DNA of 64,000 bases. It comes from a bacterium (GTDB lineage: Bacteria; Planctomycetota; Planctomycetia; Planctomycetales; Planctomycetaceae). This document shows positions 34,963-43,735 of this stretch, one piece after another (position 1 is the first letter of the stretch; every line of letters begins with the position of its first letter). Both the position numbers and the translations under genes were made by a program. Below the pieces are notes generated by a model that did not search any database, was not told the origin of the DNA, and worked only from the letters and a program-made list of their open reading frames with translations. The stretch spans positions 124,001 to 188,000 of the forward strand of contig WGME01000003.1 in NCBI GenBank assembly GCA_016125225.1, in the 5' to 3' direction.

Positions 34963-37425
34963 ATGGTACGACCTGTGACGGCACGTCTGGCCTGCGGACT
35001 CTTGCTGCTTTCGAGTCTGTGGGGGTGCAACAGTTCCTCGTCGTCACCGAGTGCTCCGTCTGCCGAAACTCCTGCCGTTGAGATCGGTGCCTCGAGCACT
35101 GGTGCGACTCCCAAGGCTCAGGGAGCAGCCGGATCCACCGATACGGCCTTCTGGCCCGATGCTCCAGATGTTCCGTACGTCTCTATCATGACCGATGTCG
35201 ATGGTATCGAGATTCCTCGCATTCCGGTCACGCAGGAAACTCTCCAACTCCAAGGCAAGATTCAGGCCGATGTCGGCAATGCCCATGCCCAGAAGACACC
35301 GGGCGAGAAAGCCACGGGAGACTGGATCAGCATCCGGTTCAACTCGGAACCGAAGATTCTGAACTCTATCGTCGAAACATCCGCGGTCGAACAATACATC
35401 GGATCATACATCCGCGAAGGCCTGGCCAGGCAAGATCCGGAAACCTTCGAGTATGAACCGCACATCGCCTCAAAATGGGTGGCCGAAGACTCCGTTAAAC
35501 TCTCCGCGAACACCTCGGGTCAGGAACGGCGAATCTCAATGGCCGGGTCTGACTCTTCAACTTCGGCTGAAACACTGGAGTTCTCTTATGAACTTCCGGG
35601 CGACAAAGAAGCCACACCCCCAACTGTCGAACTAACCACGACTGATGCCGCGGGCACGGCGCTCGGTAACGTCTGGGTCGGTGTGTATCCCGTGGGACGA
35701 ATTCTGGGGGCACCGACCACCGGCTATCACCAGTGGAGTAACGCCGAGGGCAAGGTCTCGCTCTCGGGGATGCCGAGCGGAAAATACGCCGTCAAAGTCG
35801 GGGCGGAAGTTTATGGCGTCGCGACGGAAGAGGCCGACGGGACACTGAAAGTTGTCCCCGGAACCGCCGAGAATCCGCTCACAGAACAACTGAAAGACGA
35901 GGGAAAAGACGCCCTGATCATCCCCAAAGGTGGCTGGACTGACATCCAACGCGAGACCTATTTCACGTTCTACCTCCGGCCCGATGTGAAGTGGTCGGAC
36001 GAAACACCTTACACGACGAAAGACCTGGAATTTGCCTATGCCGTCATTAACAACGGGACGGTCGATGGTGATTCTTTGCGGATCTACTATTCCGATCTGA
36101 TCGAGTGCAAGGCTTTGACGCCGCACATTGTCCGCATGCGTTACCGGCAGCAGTATTTCAAGGCCTTTGAGTTTACTGCTGGGTTGTCGGCCTATGGCCC
36201 GCCGTTCCATCAGTTCGCTCAGTCGATCAAGGACAAGCTCAAAAAAGAATTGACGCTCGATCGGCTGACCGAAGCGGAAGAAGAAGCTCAAAACAAGGTC
36301 AGTGCGCACGGAGCCGCCTTCGGCAAGTTCTTCAATACCGACCCGGTATATAACGAAGAAGCCCCCCTGGGTACCGGGCCCTATGTCAAAGGCAAGTGGG
36401 ATAAAGGTGACCGGCTGGAACTCAATCGCAATCCCAATTACTGGAATGCCGAACGGGCGGCCTATCTCGACAAAATCATCGTGCGGTTCATTCCTGACAA
36501 CGTGACCGCGTTGCAGGCCTTCAAGGCAGGCGAACTCGACTTCTTCTGGAACATCACGCCGGAGCAATACTTTGAAGATCTCAAGGGGCCGCCCGACTGG
36601 TTCCAAGGGAAGTATGTGAAAGCGGCCTGGTACTCCCCCATGTTCAACTACTTCGGCTACAACCTGCTGAGGCCGCAGTTTCAGGACCGGCGGGTGCGTA
36701 TCGCCTTGTCACTGCTATTCGATAAAGCGGACTTTCTGCATCAGAAATTGTACGACGCCGGCGTGGTTGTCTCCGGATCGCAATACTACTTCGGTCCGGG
36801 CTATGACCATGAAGTCGCCCCGATCAGTTATGATCCCGAAACCGCTCGCGATCTGCTGGCCGAAGCGGGCTGGGTTGATACCAACGATGATGGGATTCTC
36901 GATAAAGATGGCCTGAAAATGGTCTTCACGCTGCCGATGCCCAAAGGCAATCCGGTCGCAGAAGAGCGTGTGCAACTCTTCCAGCGCAGCCTGAAGAGCG
37001 TGGGGATTCAACTCGATATCCAGTTCCTGGAATGGGCCTCCTTCATCGATAAAATCCGAGCGAAGGAATTCGATATCTGCACACTCAGTTGGGCCACGCC
37101 GACCGAAAGTGATCCGTACCAGATCTGGCATAGTTCCGGAGCCAAACCCGAGAGCCGGGGCAGCAACCATGTCTCCTTCGGTAACCCTCTGGCCGATGAA
37201 CTGATCGAAAAGCTGCGGGTCACGCTTGATGAAAAAGAACGGCAGCGGATTCACTATTCATTCCATCGGCTCATTGATCAGGAGCAGCCCTACACCTTCC
37301 TCTACTGTGTGCAGGAGTTCGGGGCGTATCATCAGCGATTCCGGGGTGTGAAGTGGTATCGCCTGCGTCCGGGATTCGATCTGACGGAATGGTACGTGCC
37401 GAAAGAGGAGCAGATTCACAAGTAA
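34963..37425 (+). CDS. Oligopeptide-type ABC transporter substrate-binding lipoprotein with an inserted beta domain, 820 aa
   Basis: A lipoprotein signal ends in LWGC (about residue 22), followed by a low-complexity Ser/Pro/Ala linker. The peptide-binding (SBP family 5, OppA/DppA) fold begins near residue 118 with WISIRFNSEPKILNSIVETSAVEQYIGSYIREGL. It is interrupted at about residues 180-305 by a region containing a transthyretin-like beta domain (GNVWVGVYPVG ... WSNAEGKVSLSGMPSGKYAVKV), and resumes with FYLRPDVKWSDETPYTTKDLEFAY. Later SBP5 features are GTGPYVKGKWDKGDRLELNRNPNYW and ARDLLAEAGWVDTNDDGILDKDG. Usual SBP5 length is 500-600. It is the first gene of a three-gene importer operon; no ATPase genes follow. 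Confidence 0.9.
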   Translation: MVRPVTARLACGLLLLSSLWGCNSSSSSPSAPSAETPAVEIGASSTGATPKAQGAAGSTDTAFWPDAPDVPYVSIMTDVDGIEIPRIPVTQETLQLQGKIQADVGNAHAQKTPGEKATGDWISIRFNSEPKILNSIVETSAVEQYIGSYIREGLARQDPETFEYEPHIASKWVAEDSVKLSANTSGQERRISMAGSDSSTSAETLEFSYELPGDKEATPPTVELTTTDAAGTALGNVWVGVYPVGRILGAPTTGYHQWSNAEGKVSLSGMPSGKYAVKVGAEVYGVATEEADGTLKVVPGTAENPLTEQLKDEGKDALIIPKGGWTDIQRETYFTFYLRPDVKWSDETPYTTKDLEFAYAVINNGTVDGDSLRIYYSDLIECKALTPHIVRMRYRQQYFKAFEFTAGLSAYGPPFHQFAQSIKDKLKKELTLDRLTEAEEEAQNKVSAHGAAFGKFFNTDPVYNEEAPLGTGPYVKGKWDKGDRLELNRNPNYWNAERAAYLDKIIVRFIPDNVTALQAFKAGELDFFWNITPEQYFEDLKGPPDWFQGKYVKAAWYSPMFNYFGYNLLRPQFQDRRVRIALSLLFDKADFLHQKLYDAGVVVSGSQYYFGPGYDHEVAPISYDPETARDLLAEAGWVDTNDDGILDKDGLKMVFTLPMPKGNPVAEERVQLFQRSLKSVGIQLDIQFLEWASFIDKIRAKEFDICTLSWATPTESDPYQIWHSSGAKPESRGSNHVSFGNPLADELIEKLRVTLDEKERQRIHYSFHRLIDQEQPYTFLYCVQEFGAYHQRFRGVKWYRLRPGFDLTEWYVPKEEQIHK

Positions 37426-37433
37426 CCATGTCG

Positions 37434-37455
37434 CTCAGGGATCACGTTCCCTGAG
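37434..37455 (+). terminator. Intercistronic hairpin after the binding-protein gene
   Basis: Perfect 8-bp stem (CTCAGGGA / TCCCTGAG) with a 6-base loop, 8 bases after the stop at 37425 and 45 bases before the first permease. In importer operons such hairpins often stabilise the upstream mRNA or reduce read-through so that the binding protein is made in excess. Confidence 0.5.
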
Positions 37456-37499
37456 TTCCCAAGAATTGTCCTCATCGACCTGTGCAGTGAGTCTTCCCG

Positions 37500-38528
37500 T
37501 TGGCCAGCTACCTGTTGCGGCGATTGTTTCTGATGGTTCTCACCATGATGGGAATCATCGTCGTTTCGTTCCTAGTCATGCGGTTGGCACCGGGCGATCC
37601 TGCAGAACTGAAGTATGGCGGTGCCGAGCAGGCAGCCGCCGGGATCAATTCCGAGCGGGGGACTGAGGCGGCCATCACTCGCTTTCGAGAAAAGTTCAAG
37701 TTCGATCAGCCGTTGTACATTCAGTTCGGTTACTTCCTGAAGCGGCTCGCCACGGGCGATCTCATCTTCTTTCAGCGAGAGGTACCGATCTGGGGCGAAC
37801 TTTGGGACGCTCTGAAGGTGACGATGCTGCTCAATCTGTTTGTGTTCGTGCTGATCTACTCGTTGTCGATTCCCGCGGGCATCTGGAGTGCGGCCCATCC
37901 TTACTCCCGTTCCGATACCGTGCTGACCATCACGCTCTTCCTGCTCTACAGTTTGCCGTCGTTCTGGGTGGCGGAGCTCATGCGCATGGCCGTGATGTCG
38001 GAATGGTGGACGCAGGTCGGCGTTACTCCCCCGATCCTGCCGATCTTAGGATTGAAGTCCTCGAATTACATGGCACTCTCTCCCACGGGACGGTTTCTGG
38101 ACTATCTCCAGCACATCATTCTCCCCGTGAGTTGCATGACCTATGGCGGGTTGGCCTATATCAGCCGGCAAATGCGGGCCGGTATGCTGGAAGTCATTCG
38201 GCAGGACTATATTCGCACCGCAGAAGCCAAGGGCTGCAGCAAGACCCGTGTGATTCTGGTGCATGCCCTGCGGAACAGTCTGTTCCCGATCATCACCCTG
38301 CTCGCGTCTCTGCTGCCGTTTCTTGTCGGCGGCAGCGTGATTATCGAATACATCTTCAATATCCCCGGGATGGGCAAACTCAGTTACGAGTGCATCCTCC
38401 GGCGGGAATATGATTTTGTCATGGCTACGCTGATTCTTTCAGCGGTCCTGACGTTGGTGGGCATTCTGATTTCCGACGTGTTGTATGTGCTGGTCAATCC
38501 ACGCGTCAGTTTTGAGTCGGAGCGTTAG
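37500..38528 (+). CDS. Peptide ABC transporter permease, OppB/DppB type, 342 aa
   Basis: The start is TTG at 37500, because the encoded SYLLRRLFLMVLTMMGIIVVSFLVMRLAPGDP matches the family N-terminus, including the conserved RLAPGDP after the first helix. Six membrane helices follow. The cytoplasmic coupling loop (EAA motif) is RQDYIRTAEAKGCSKTRVILVHALRNSLFPIITLL, and the end IILSAVLTLVGILISDVLYVLVNPRVSF is typical. It lies 3 bases before the second permease. It forms the membrane pore with the next protein for the binding protein at 34963. Confidence 0.93.
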   Translation: MASYLLRRLFLMVLTMMGIIVVSFLVMRLAPGDPAELKYGGAEQAAAGINSERGTEAAITRFREKFKFDQPLYIQFGYFLKRLATGDLIFFQREVPIWGELWDALKVTMLLNLFVFVLIYSLSIPAGIWSAAHPYSRSDTVLTITLFLLYSLPSFWVAELMRMAVMSEWWTQVGVTPPILPILGLKSSNYMALSPTGRFLDYLQHIILPVSCMTYGGLAYISRQMRAGMLEVIRQDYIRTAEAKGCSKTRVILVHALRNSLFPIITLLASLLPFLVGGSVIIEYIFNIPGMGKLSYECILRREYDFVMATLILSAVLTLVGILISDVLYVLVNPRVSFESER

Positions 38529-38531
38529 CCC

Positions 38532-40088
38532 GTGGCGCGTGATCGTACCCCCTCGCCTGCCGATCAAAGTCAGTGGGCACTCATCTGGCGGCAATTCCGC
38601 AAACGCCGTTTGGCCGTGGTCTGTGCCGCGATCATTCTTTCGCTGGTCACCATCAGCGTGTTCGCACCATTCCTGGCGAACGACCGCCCGTTGGTGTATC
38701 GGGGAACTAATCGCTTCGAATACCGCGAAGCCGTACGCACCTTGCGGGAAGTCCTTTCGCGTTTGGCTGACAAGACCGACAAAGCCCCCGATGCCAAGAC
38801 CCGTAATACACTTCTGACTTCAGTGCGGTTGCAAGGGTCGTTAATGCGAAAGGCCTTGACGCCTGCTGATGCGGAAGCCTTGGGAACGCTCATCAACGAG
38901 GCCGAAACCGCTGGAGCGGCGGGTAATGCCGAACGATTGCTGGAACTGCGGAACAGCATTCAAAAAGAATTTGGCCGTCGCGATATTCCCTTGCAATCGC
39001 GGACGTTCTGGCCGGTGCTGGCGTCACTCACCTGGGCTGACCTGCTGTTTATGGTCTTCAACGTCGTGCTGCTGGCGTTTCCGCTCTGGCAAAGGCCCGT
39101 GCATCGTTGGACAGAGCATCATGCGGCGCTCCGCAAGTGGGTCTTTCTCGGTGTCTGGATCGGGCTGCCTTGCCTCAGCGGATGGTTATGGCAAATGGCC
39201 GTCCCGGCTCGCAATGATCGCACCAATTACAAGAACGGTGTCCTCGCGTCTGAGGCCTCCGCCAATTCGTCTTTGGTGATTTATGAATCGGTGACCTGGC
39301 CGCCCATTCCCTACGGGCTCGATGAGGACGATATTTCCTACAAGGAAGGCAAGCCGGCTCTGTTCGCCAGCCCCGATAAGAAGTCGAACAAAACCAGCCC
39401 CTGGAATGGACCCCACTGGCTGGGGACCGATTCGATTGGCCGCGATGTGGCCTGCCGGATGATCTGGGGCGGACGCGTCAGCCTCTCCGTTGGCATTGTG
39501 GCCGTTTCGATTTACGTGACCATCGGCATTGTCATTGGGGCAATCGCGGGCTATTTCCGGGGTTGGACCGACCTGATCATCTCGCGAATCATTGAGATCG
39601 TCATCTGTTTCCCGGCCTTCTTTCTGATTCTGACCATCGTGGCCTTTGTCGGCCCCAGCATCTTTAACATCATGGTGATTATCGGTCTCACCGGCTGGAC
39701 GGGGATTGCCCGGTTGATACGGGGCGAGTTCCTAAGGCTGGTCAACCAGGAATTTGTGCTCGCGGGGCGAGCCTTGGGTTATTCACCTACGCGGCTGATC
39801 TTCAAGCATGTGCTTCCCAACGCCATGGCCCCCGTGCTGGTCTCAGCGACCTTCGGTGTCGCCGGGGCCATTCTGACCGAGAGCAGCCTGTCGTTTCTGG
39901 GGTTGGGAATCAGCGCTCCGACACCGTCATGGGGGGGCATGTTGTCCTCCGGCCGTGATGCCATCTTTCGGGCTCCCTGGCTGATCTGGTACCCTGGATT
40001 GGCAATCTTCATCACCATCAGTTGCTACAATCTGGTGGGAGAAGCCTTGCGAGATGCGTCTGATCCGCGGTTGCGGGGTTCGCGGTAA
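38532..40088 (+). CDS. Peptide ABC transporter permease, OppC/DppC type, enlarged, 518 aa
   Basis: The start is GTG at 38532, three bases after the previous stop. The N-terminus WALIWRQFRKRRLAVVCAAIILSLV fits OppC proteins. Unusually, about 220 residues follow before the permease core: a helical charged stretch (about 55-140) and two extra hydrophobic segments (WADLLFMVFNVVLLAFPLW and WVFLGVWIGLPCLSGWLW). The core starts at HWLGTDSIGRDVACRMIWGGRVSLSVG and includes the coupling loop LVNQEFVLAGRALGYSPTRLIFKHVLPNAMAP. Typical OppC is about 300 residues. No OppD/F ATPase genes follow; they must lie elsewhere. Confidence 0.92.
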   Translation: MARDRTPSPADQSQWALIWRQFRKRRLAVVCAAIILSLVTISVFAPFLANDRPLVYRGTNRFEYREAVRTLREVLSRLADKTDKAPDAKTRNTLLTSVRLQGSLMRKALTPADAEALGTLINEAETAGAAGNAERLLELRNSIQKEFGRRDIPLQSRTFWPVLASLTWADLLFMVFNVVLLAFPLWQRPVHRWTEHHAALRKWVFLGVWIGLPCLSGWLWQMAVPARNDRTNYKNGVLASEASANSSLVIYESVTWPPIPYGLDEDDISYKEGKPALFASPDKKSNKTSPWNGPHWLGTDSIGRDVACRMIWGGRVSLSVGIVAVSIYVTIGIVIGAIAGYFRGWTDLIISRIIEIVICFPAFFLILTIVAFVGPSIFNIMVIIGLTGWTGIARLIRGEFLRLVNQEFVLAGRALGYSPTRLIFKHVLPNAMAPVLVSATFGVAGAILTESSLSFLGLGISAPTPSWGGMLSSGRDAIFRAPWLIWYPGLAIFITISCYNLVGEALRDASDPRLRGSR

Positions 40089-40186
40089 AGCACCGTCAGG
40101 ACAAACGTTCGGTAATTTCTACGAAAACCTGTCCCGAAACAGGACGGTCGCGACAATACCTTCGGAAGGGTTCGCTCCGGAACGTT

Positions 40187-40741
40187 ATGCAAGCCCACGA
40201 ACTGTTCGAAATTCTCGTGAGAGAAAATGCGGATATGCTGCTGGCCTATCTCCGGGCTGTCGTGCGCGATGCCACCGCTGCGGACGATCTCTTTCAGGAA
40301 ACGATGCTCACCGCCTGGCGGCGACTTCCCGATTACGACAAGACGCGTCCCTTCGGTCCGTGGCTGCGGGGCATTGCCGCCCGGACGGTGATGGCCTGGC
40401 GTCGGCAACGTGCCAAGTCGTTTGCCCTGTGTGATGAGGAAATCCTGGAACACTTGAGTGCCCGTTGTGAGACCATTCAGAAGCAGCCGGGTGATACCTG
40501 GGATCAGAAGCTGGAAGGTTTACGGGACTGCGTCGATAAACTTCCCGATCGTTATCGCGATGTGATTCAACTCCGTTATGCCGAGGAACTCTCGCCGGAG
40601 TCGTTGGCCGATCGGTTGGAAATCACGGGTGAAACGCTCAAAAAGCGTTTGCAGCGTGGCCGCGCCCGTTTGCTGGAATGCTTGGAACGAAAGTTAAAGT
40701 GGGATGCACCGGAGGCCGGGGCATCGATGTCGCTGAGTTAG
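40187..40741 (+). CDS. ECF-like sigma-70 family RNA polymerase sigma factor, 184 aa
   Basis: Region 2 is ENADMLLAYLRAVVRDATAADDLFQETMLTAWRRLPDYDKTRPFGPWLRGIAARTVMAWRRQRAK. Region 4 is LPDRYRDVIQLRYAEELSPESLADRLEITGETLKKRLQRGRARL with a helix-turn-helix. Region 3 is absent, as in ECF factors. The W-rich PFGPWLRGIAAR segment is typical of planctomycete ECF groups. The gene for a single-pass membrane protein starts 13 bases downstream and probably encodes its anti-sigma partner. Confidence 0.93.
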   Translation: MQAHELFEILVRENADMLLAYLRAVVRDATAADDLFQETMLTAWRRLPDYDKTRPFGPWLRGIAARTVMAWRRQRAKSFALCDEEILEHLSARCETIQKQPGDTWDQKLEGLRDCVDKLPDRYRDVIQLRYAEELSPESLADRLEITGETLKKRLQRGRARLLECLERKLKWDAPEAGASMSLS

Positions 40742-40754
40742 CGAGGGATCCGAA

Positions 40755-41792
40755 ATGTCAGCGGCGCATGATGACGATCACCCCCCCCTGCCGCCTGTCG
40801 ATGGACAGGTCGGCGATTGGCTGGATTTCGGCCATGAGGTGACAGACGCAGACACGTTGTCACCTGACGGACGGCGTCGTGCTGCCGATCTGCAACTGGT
40901 CCACAGTCTGCTGTCACAAAGCCTGCGTGTCGATGCGGTCGCGAAGGAACGCCGAATTCAACGGGTTGCGGCGCGCGTGCAGGAACTCTCCAACACGGTG
41001 ACGCCGGCCGAAAATTCCGCACCTCGGCCGCGACGACGCTGGTGGGCACCCGTCGCCATCGCAGCGGCGGTGGTGATGGTCGCTGCGATGTTACGAATCG
41101 CGGAGCCCAAGCAGTCGGCCCTGGCAACGGTGACGGCGTCGCTGCAAGATGCCCATACCGGCTCCGATCGTTTGTATCGGGTCCAACTCGATTGGAATGG
41201 ACCGATGACCGGGGCTCGGGAACTGCCCATCAATTTATGGGTTCATGGCGGCGATCGGTATGTCCTGCGGTATCAGGGGGCCTTGGGGGAATTTGTCGTC
41301 GGGACGAATGGTACCGAGCACTGGGTGGTCCCAGCGGTTGGCCCCGTGGTCGTCGGTCAGCAACCGGGGTTGCTCGAACAGGCGGTGTTAGGCGACCAGC
41401 TTTCCAGTCCCGACTTGCTCATTACCTCCGTGCTCGATCGCATGGCCCGCAAGTATGATTTGGCGTTGTTGCCGGAAGTGGATGTCCCGGATGCCGATGG
41501 GGCAACATCGATCCGATGCAGCCATGTGCGGGGGCAACTGCACACCCCCGATCCGCTCGCCCCCGACACCATCGAACTCTGGGCGGCACGCAATTCCGGT
41601 GTCGCCGAGCGGCTGCGACTGACCTGGTCAAGCCCGACGGAAGAACGCGGTTTGAAAGCCGTTACATTCGAACTTCAGCCGTTGACCGACCCGGTGGCGA
41701 CCGACTGGTTTGAACACGCCACCCATCACGCCGCCGATCGTCGGGTTATCGTGCGACCGTCTGCCGGTGTTGGACCAACGACCTCACCGTGA
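40755..41792 (+). CDS. Putative membrane-bound anti-sigma factor / sensor, 345 aa
   Basis: The ribosome site GCGAGGGA precedes ATG. Residues 1-90 are cytoplasmic, acidic then helical (DGRRRAADLQLVHSLLSQSLRVDAVAKERRIQRVAARVQEL), compatible with a sigma-binding domain. One membrane helix (WAPVAIAAAVVMVAAML, about 97-113) is followed by a 230-residue beta-rich outer domain (RLYRVQLDWNGP, LWVHGGDRYVLRYQGALGEFVVGTNGTEHWVVP, IRCSHVRGQ). The outer part loosely recalls LolA/RseB-like folds; this is a guess. Its place directly behind the ECF gene is the main evidence. It overlaps the convergent DUF1499 gene by 9 bases. Confidence 0.65.
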   Translation: MSAAHDDDHPPLPPVDGQVGDWLDFGHEVTDADTLSPDGRRRAADLQLVHSLLSQSLRVDAVAKERRIQRVAARVQELSNTVTPAENSAPRPRRRWWAPVAIAAAVVMVAAMLRIAEPKQSALATVTASLQDAHTGSDRLYRVQLDWNGPMTGARELPINLWVHGGDRYVLRYQGALGEFVVGTNGTEHWVVPAVGPVVVGQQPGLLEQAVLGDQLSSPDLLITSVLDRMARKYDLALLPEVDVPDADGATSIRCSHVRGQLHTPDPLAPDTIELWAARNSGVAERLRLTWSSPTEERGLKAVTFELQPLTDPVATDWFEHATHHAADRRVIVRPSAGVGPTTSP

Positions 41793-42293
41793 GGCGGGCA
41801 GGGCATTCCAAGCCTGGCGGATAGTTTCGACCCGTTTGCGGTTGACCCCCAGATCGGAATAGCCCAATCGCGAAGCTGACCGCACATGAATGACATGAGC
41901 CTCGGCATCGATCAGGAATTCCAGATCGTCGACGAATCGCATAATCAATGTGGTGCAGGTCACATGCAGGTATGTCGGCTCATCAACCACGACTTTGGCG
42001 CGAGGCAACGTGCCGATGACTTGCAGCAAACGGGCTTTGGCCGCAGCGACATCACCCGTAAAAGCCAGGGGAGCAATCGCGTGCTGCGAATCAGCATCTT
42101 GCGAGCAGACACAATTCGGAGAGTTCGGACAGGCGTGCAGACGTCCCGCCGCGAGGCCGAGCGTTGTGGAACCCGATAACAGAAACATCAGTTCGCCTCC
42201 CATGCGGATCGCCAAGACGGCGATCGCGACCATCCCACATCGAAAGAGCCATGTGCGACGGCGCGTCGCGGGCTGGGCAGCGGGAGTTACCAT
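41784..42293 (-). CDS. DUF1499 domain protein, 169 aa
   Basis: I start at ATG 42293 (MVTPAAQPATRR), which overlaps the end of the dehydrogenase gene by 7 bases. One membrane helix (CGMVAIAVLAIRMGGELMFLL) is followed by the DUF1499 hallmark LHACPNSPNCVCSQ. The later ARLLQVIGTLPRAKVVVDEPTYLHVTCTTLIMRFVDDLEFLID and VIHVRSASRLGYSDLGVNRKRVETIR are strongly typical of the family. DUF1499 proteins are widespread, of unknown function. Probably co-transcribed with the dehydrogenase. Confidence 0.9.
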   Translation of the reverse strand: MVTPAAQPATRRRTWLFRCGMVAIAVLAIRMGGELMFLLSGSTTLGLAAGRLHACPNSPNCVCSQDADSQHAIAPLAFTGDVAAAKARLLQVIGTLPRAKVVVDEPTYLHVTCTTLIMRFVDDLEFLIDAEAHVIHVRSASRLGYSDLGVNRKRVETIRQAWNALPASR

Positions 42294-43267
42294 GTCCACT
42301 CGGTAACACCCCGCAAATTCTGAATCCGTTCCTGCGGCCAATGGCCATGCTTCAATTGAATGATGGTATCCGCTGCCATCGTTAATGTGTCAAATTGCGA
42401 TTCATTGTCCAAACCGGCAATGTGTCCGCTTAACAAGACGTTCGGTAACGTCAGCAATGGGCTTGTCAGCGGTAAGGGTTCGACCTCGAAGACATCCAGG
42501 GCCGCAGCTCGCAGCTTCCCCATGCTGAGTGCGGTATAGAGCGCCGCTTCATCCACAAGTGCGCCACGGGCCGTGTTAATCAGCACGGCGGTGGGTTTCA
42601 TGGTCGCCAGTGTTTCTGCGTTGATCATATGCCGGGTTTCCGGCGTCACGGGCACATGCAGCGAGAGGTAATCGGCCTGGCGATACAATTCCGGCAACGA
42701 GACCATCTGGATGCCATGTTGTGCCACGAACTGCGGGTTGGCATACGGGTCGTATCCCAACAGTTTGACACCAAAGCCCGCCAGTTTTTGCACGACGGCT
42801 TGACCAATCCGGCCGAGTCCGACCACACCGACCGTTTGTCCCATGAGACGGGGTGTCGAAAACCGTTCCCAGGTTCCGCTGCGTACGACCTGATCACGGC
42901 GAGGGTAACCCCGCACGATGCCCAGCAGCATCGCCAGGGTCTGTTCGGCCACCGCATGATGATTCACCCCGGGGGTGGTGGCCACGACAATGCGGCGGTC
43001 GTTACAGGCGGCGAGATCAATCGCGTCGAAACCAACCCCCGTGCGAGACAGCACGCGTAAATCGGGGAGTTGTTCAATCAGGCTGCGGGGCCAGGGTTCC
43101 GACCCCGCGATGACTGCCGAAACTCCGCGAGCTTGTTCCAGAAGTCGTGCTGCCTGAAACGGCTGGCAGGCACAATCCGCAATGACTACATCGAAGCCCA
43201 CAGCTTGCAGTGCAGCGATATGCGGGCCGATATTTGTATTGAGCGCAGTACACAAAACGGTAGGCAT
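42287..43267 (-). CDS. D-isomer-specific 2-hydroxyacid dehydrogenase (phosphoglycerate dehydrogenase-like), 326 aa
   Basis: NAD-dependent oxidoreductase. The nucleotide-binding motif is TVGVVGLGRIGQAVVQKLAGFG. The catalytic triad is visible as Arg in LINTARGALVDEAAL, Glu in AALDVFEVEPLP and His in LLSGHIAGLDNESQ. Length (326) is like SerA-type enzymes without an ACT domain. Close relatives act on 3-phosphoglycerate, glyoxylate or other 2-oxoacids, so the substrate cannot be fixed from sequence. It is followed by the overlapping DUF1499 gene. Confidence 0.93.
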   Translation of the reverse strand: MPTVLCTALNTNIGPHIAALQAVGFDVVIADCACQPFQAARLLEQARGVSAVIAGSEPWPRSLIEQLPDLRVLSRTGVGFDAIDLAACNDRRIVVATTPGVNHHAVAEQTLAMLLGIVRGYPRRDQVVRSGTWERFSTPRLMGQTVGVVGLGRIGQAVVQKLAGFGVKLLGYDPYANPQFVAQHGIQMVSLPELYRQADYLSLHVPVTPETRHMINAETLATMKPTAVLINTARGALVDEAALYTALSMGKLRAAALDVFEVEPLPLTSPLLTLPNVLLSGHIAGLDNESQFDTLTMAADTIIQLKHGHWPQERIQNLRGVTEWTW

Positions 43268-43380
43268 GAGAGACTCGCCGTGAGGAGAGGGGCTTGGTGA
43301 ATCACCAACGATAGCCCAAACCCGCCCTGTTTTCGATTCTGCTGACTTTATGACTTTCCGGCACAGTCAGGCCGTGCAAT

Positions 43381-43428
43381 TTGTCGGATGTTTGCGTAGA
43401 ATTATGTGAATTGAGATTCAGTCTCAAT
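43381..43428 (+). promoter_or_regulatory. Promoter and palindromic operator of the feo operon
   Basis: A possible promoter is TTGTCG (43381-43386), 16 bases, TATGTG (43403-43408). Immediately after, ATTGAGA (43410-43416) and TCTCAAT (43422-43428) form a perfect 7-bp inverted repeat with a 5-base centre, 15 bases before the feoA ATG. Position and dyad suit an iron-dependent repressor such as Fur or DtxR, but the sequence is not a textbook Fur or DtxR box, so the regulator is inferred from the operon content. Confidence 0.55.
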
Positions 43429-43443
43429 AAGGGTTTGGACAGC

Positions 43444-43692
43444 ATGCTTGGGGCTTTTACCGTGTCGCAAGTCATTCCTCTGGAAATGCTTAAGTCAGGT
43501 GAGCAGGGGGCCATCTACGATGTGGATGGTGCCGCCGACTTGGTCCATCGCCTCGCGGAAATGGGGCTCAGGGAAGGCGTCCGGGTGAGAATGCTCCGCC
43601 CCGGTTCCCCCTGCATCCTCGATATTAATCACCAGAAACTGTCGTTCCGCGTCGACGATCAGGCCACAATTCTGGTCGAAGTTGCCTCGTAA
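43444..43692 (+). CDS. feoA: FeoA family protein, first copy, 82 aa
   Basis: Small SH3-like cytoplasmic protein needed for FeoB activity. I start at MLGAFTVSQVIPLEML (43444), after AAGGG; an upstream in-frame ATG would run through the operator. Family features are LKSGEQGAIYDVDGAADLVHRLAEMGLREGVRVRMLRPGSPCILDINHQKLSFR, with the conserved RLAEMGLREG. It is the first gene of a feoA-feoA-feoB operon. Confidence 0.92.
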   Translation: MLGAFTVSQVIPLEMLKSGEQGAIYDVDGAADLVHRLAEMGLREGVRVRMLRPGSPCILDINHQKLSFRVDDQATILVEVAS

Positions 43693-43735
43693 CTGGCCTC
43701 GCAGCTTCCGGTTTCCTCCTCACCAATCATCCACC

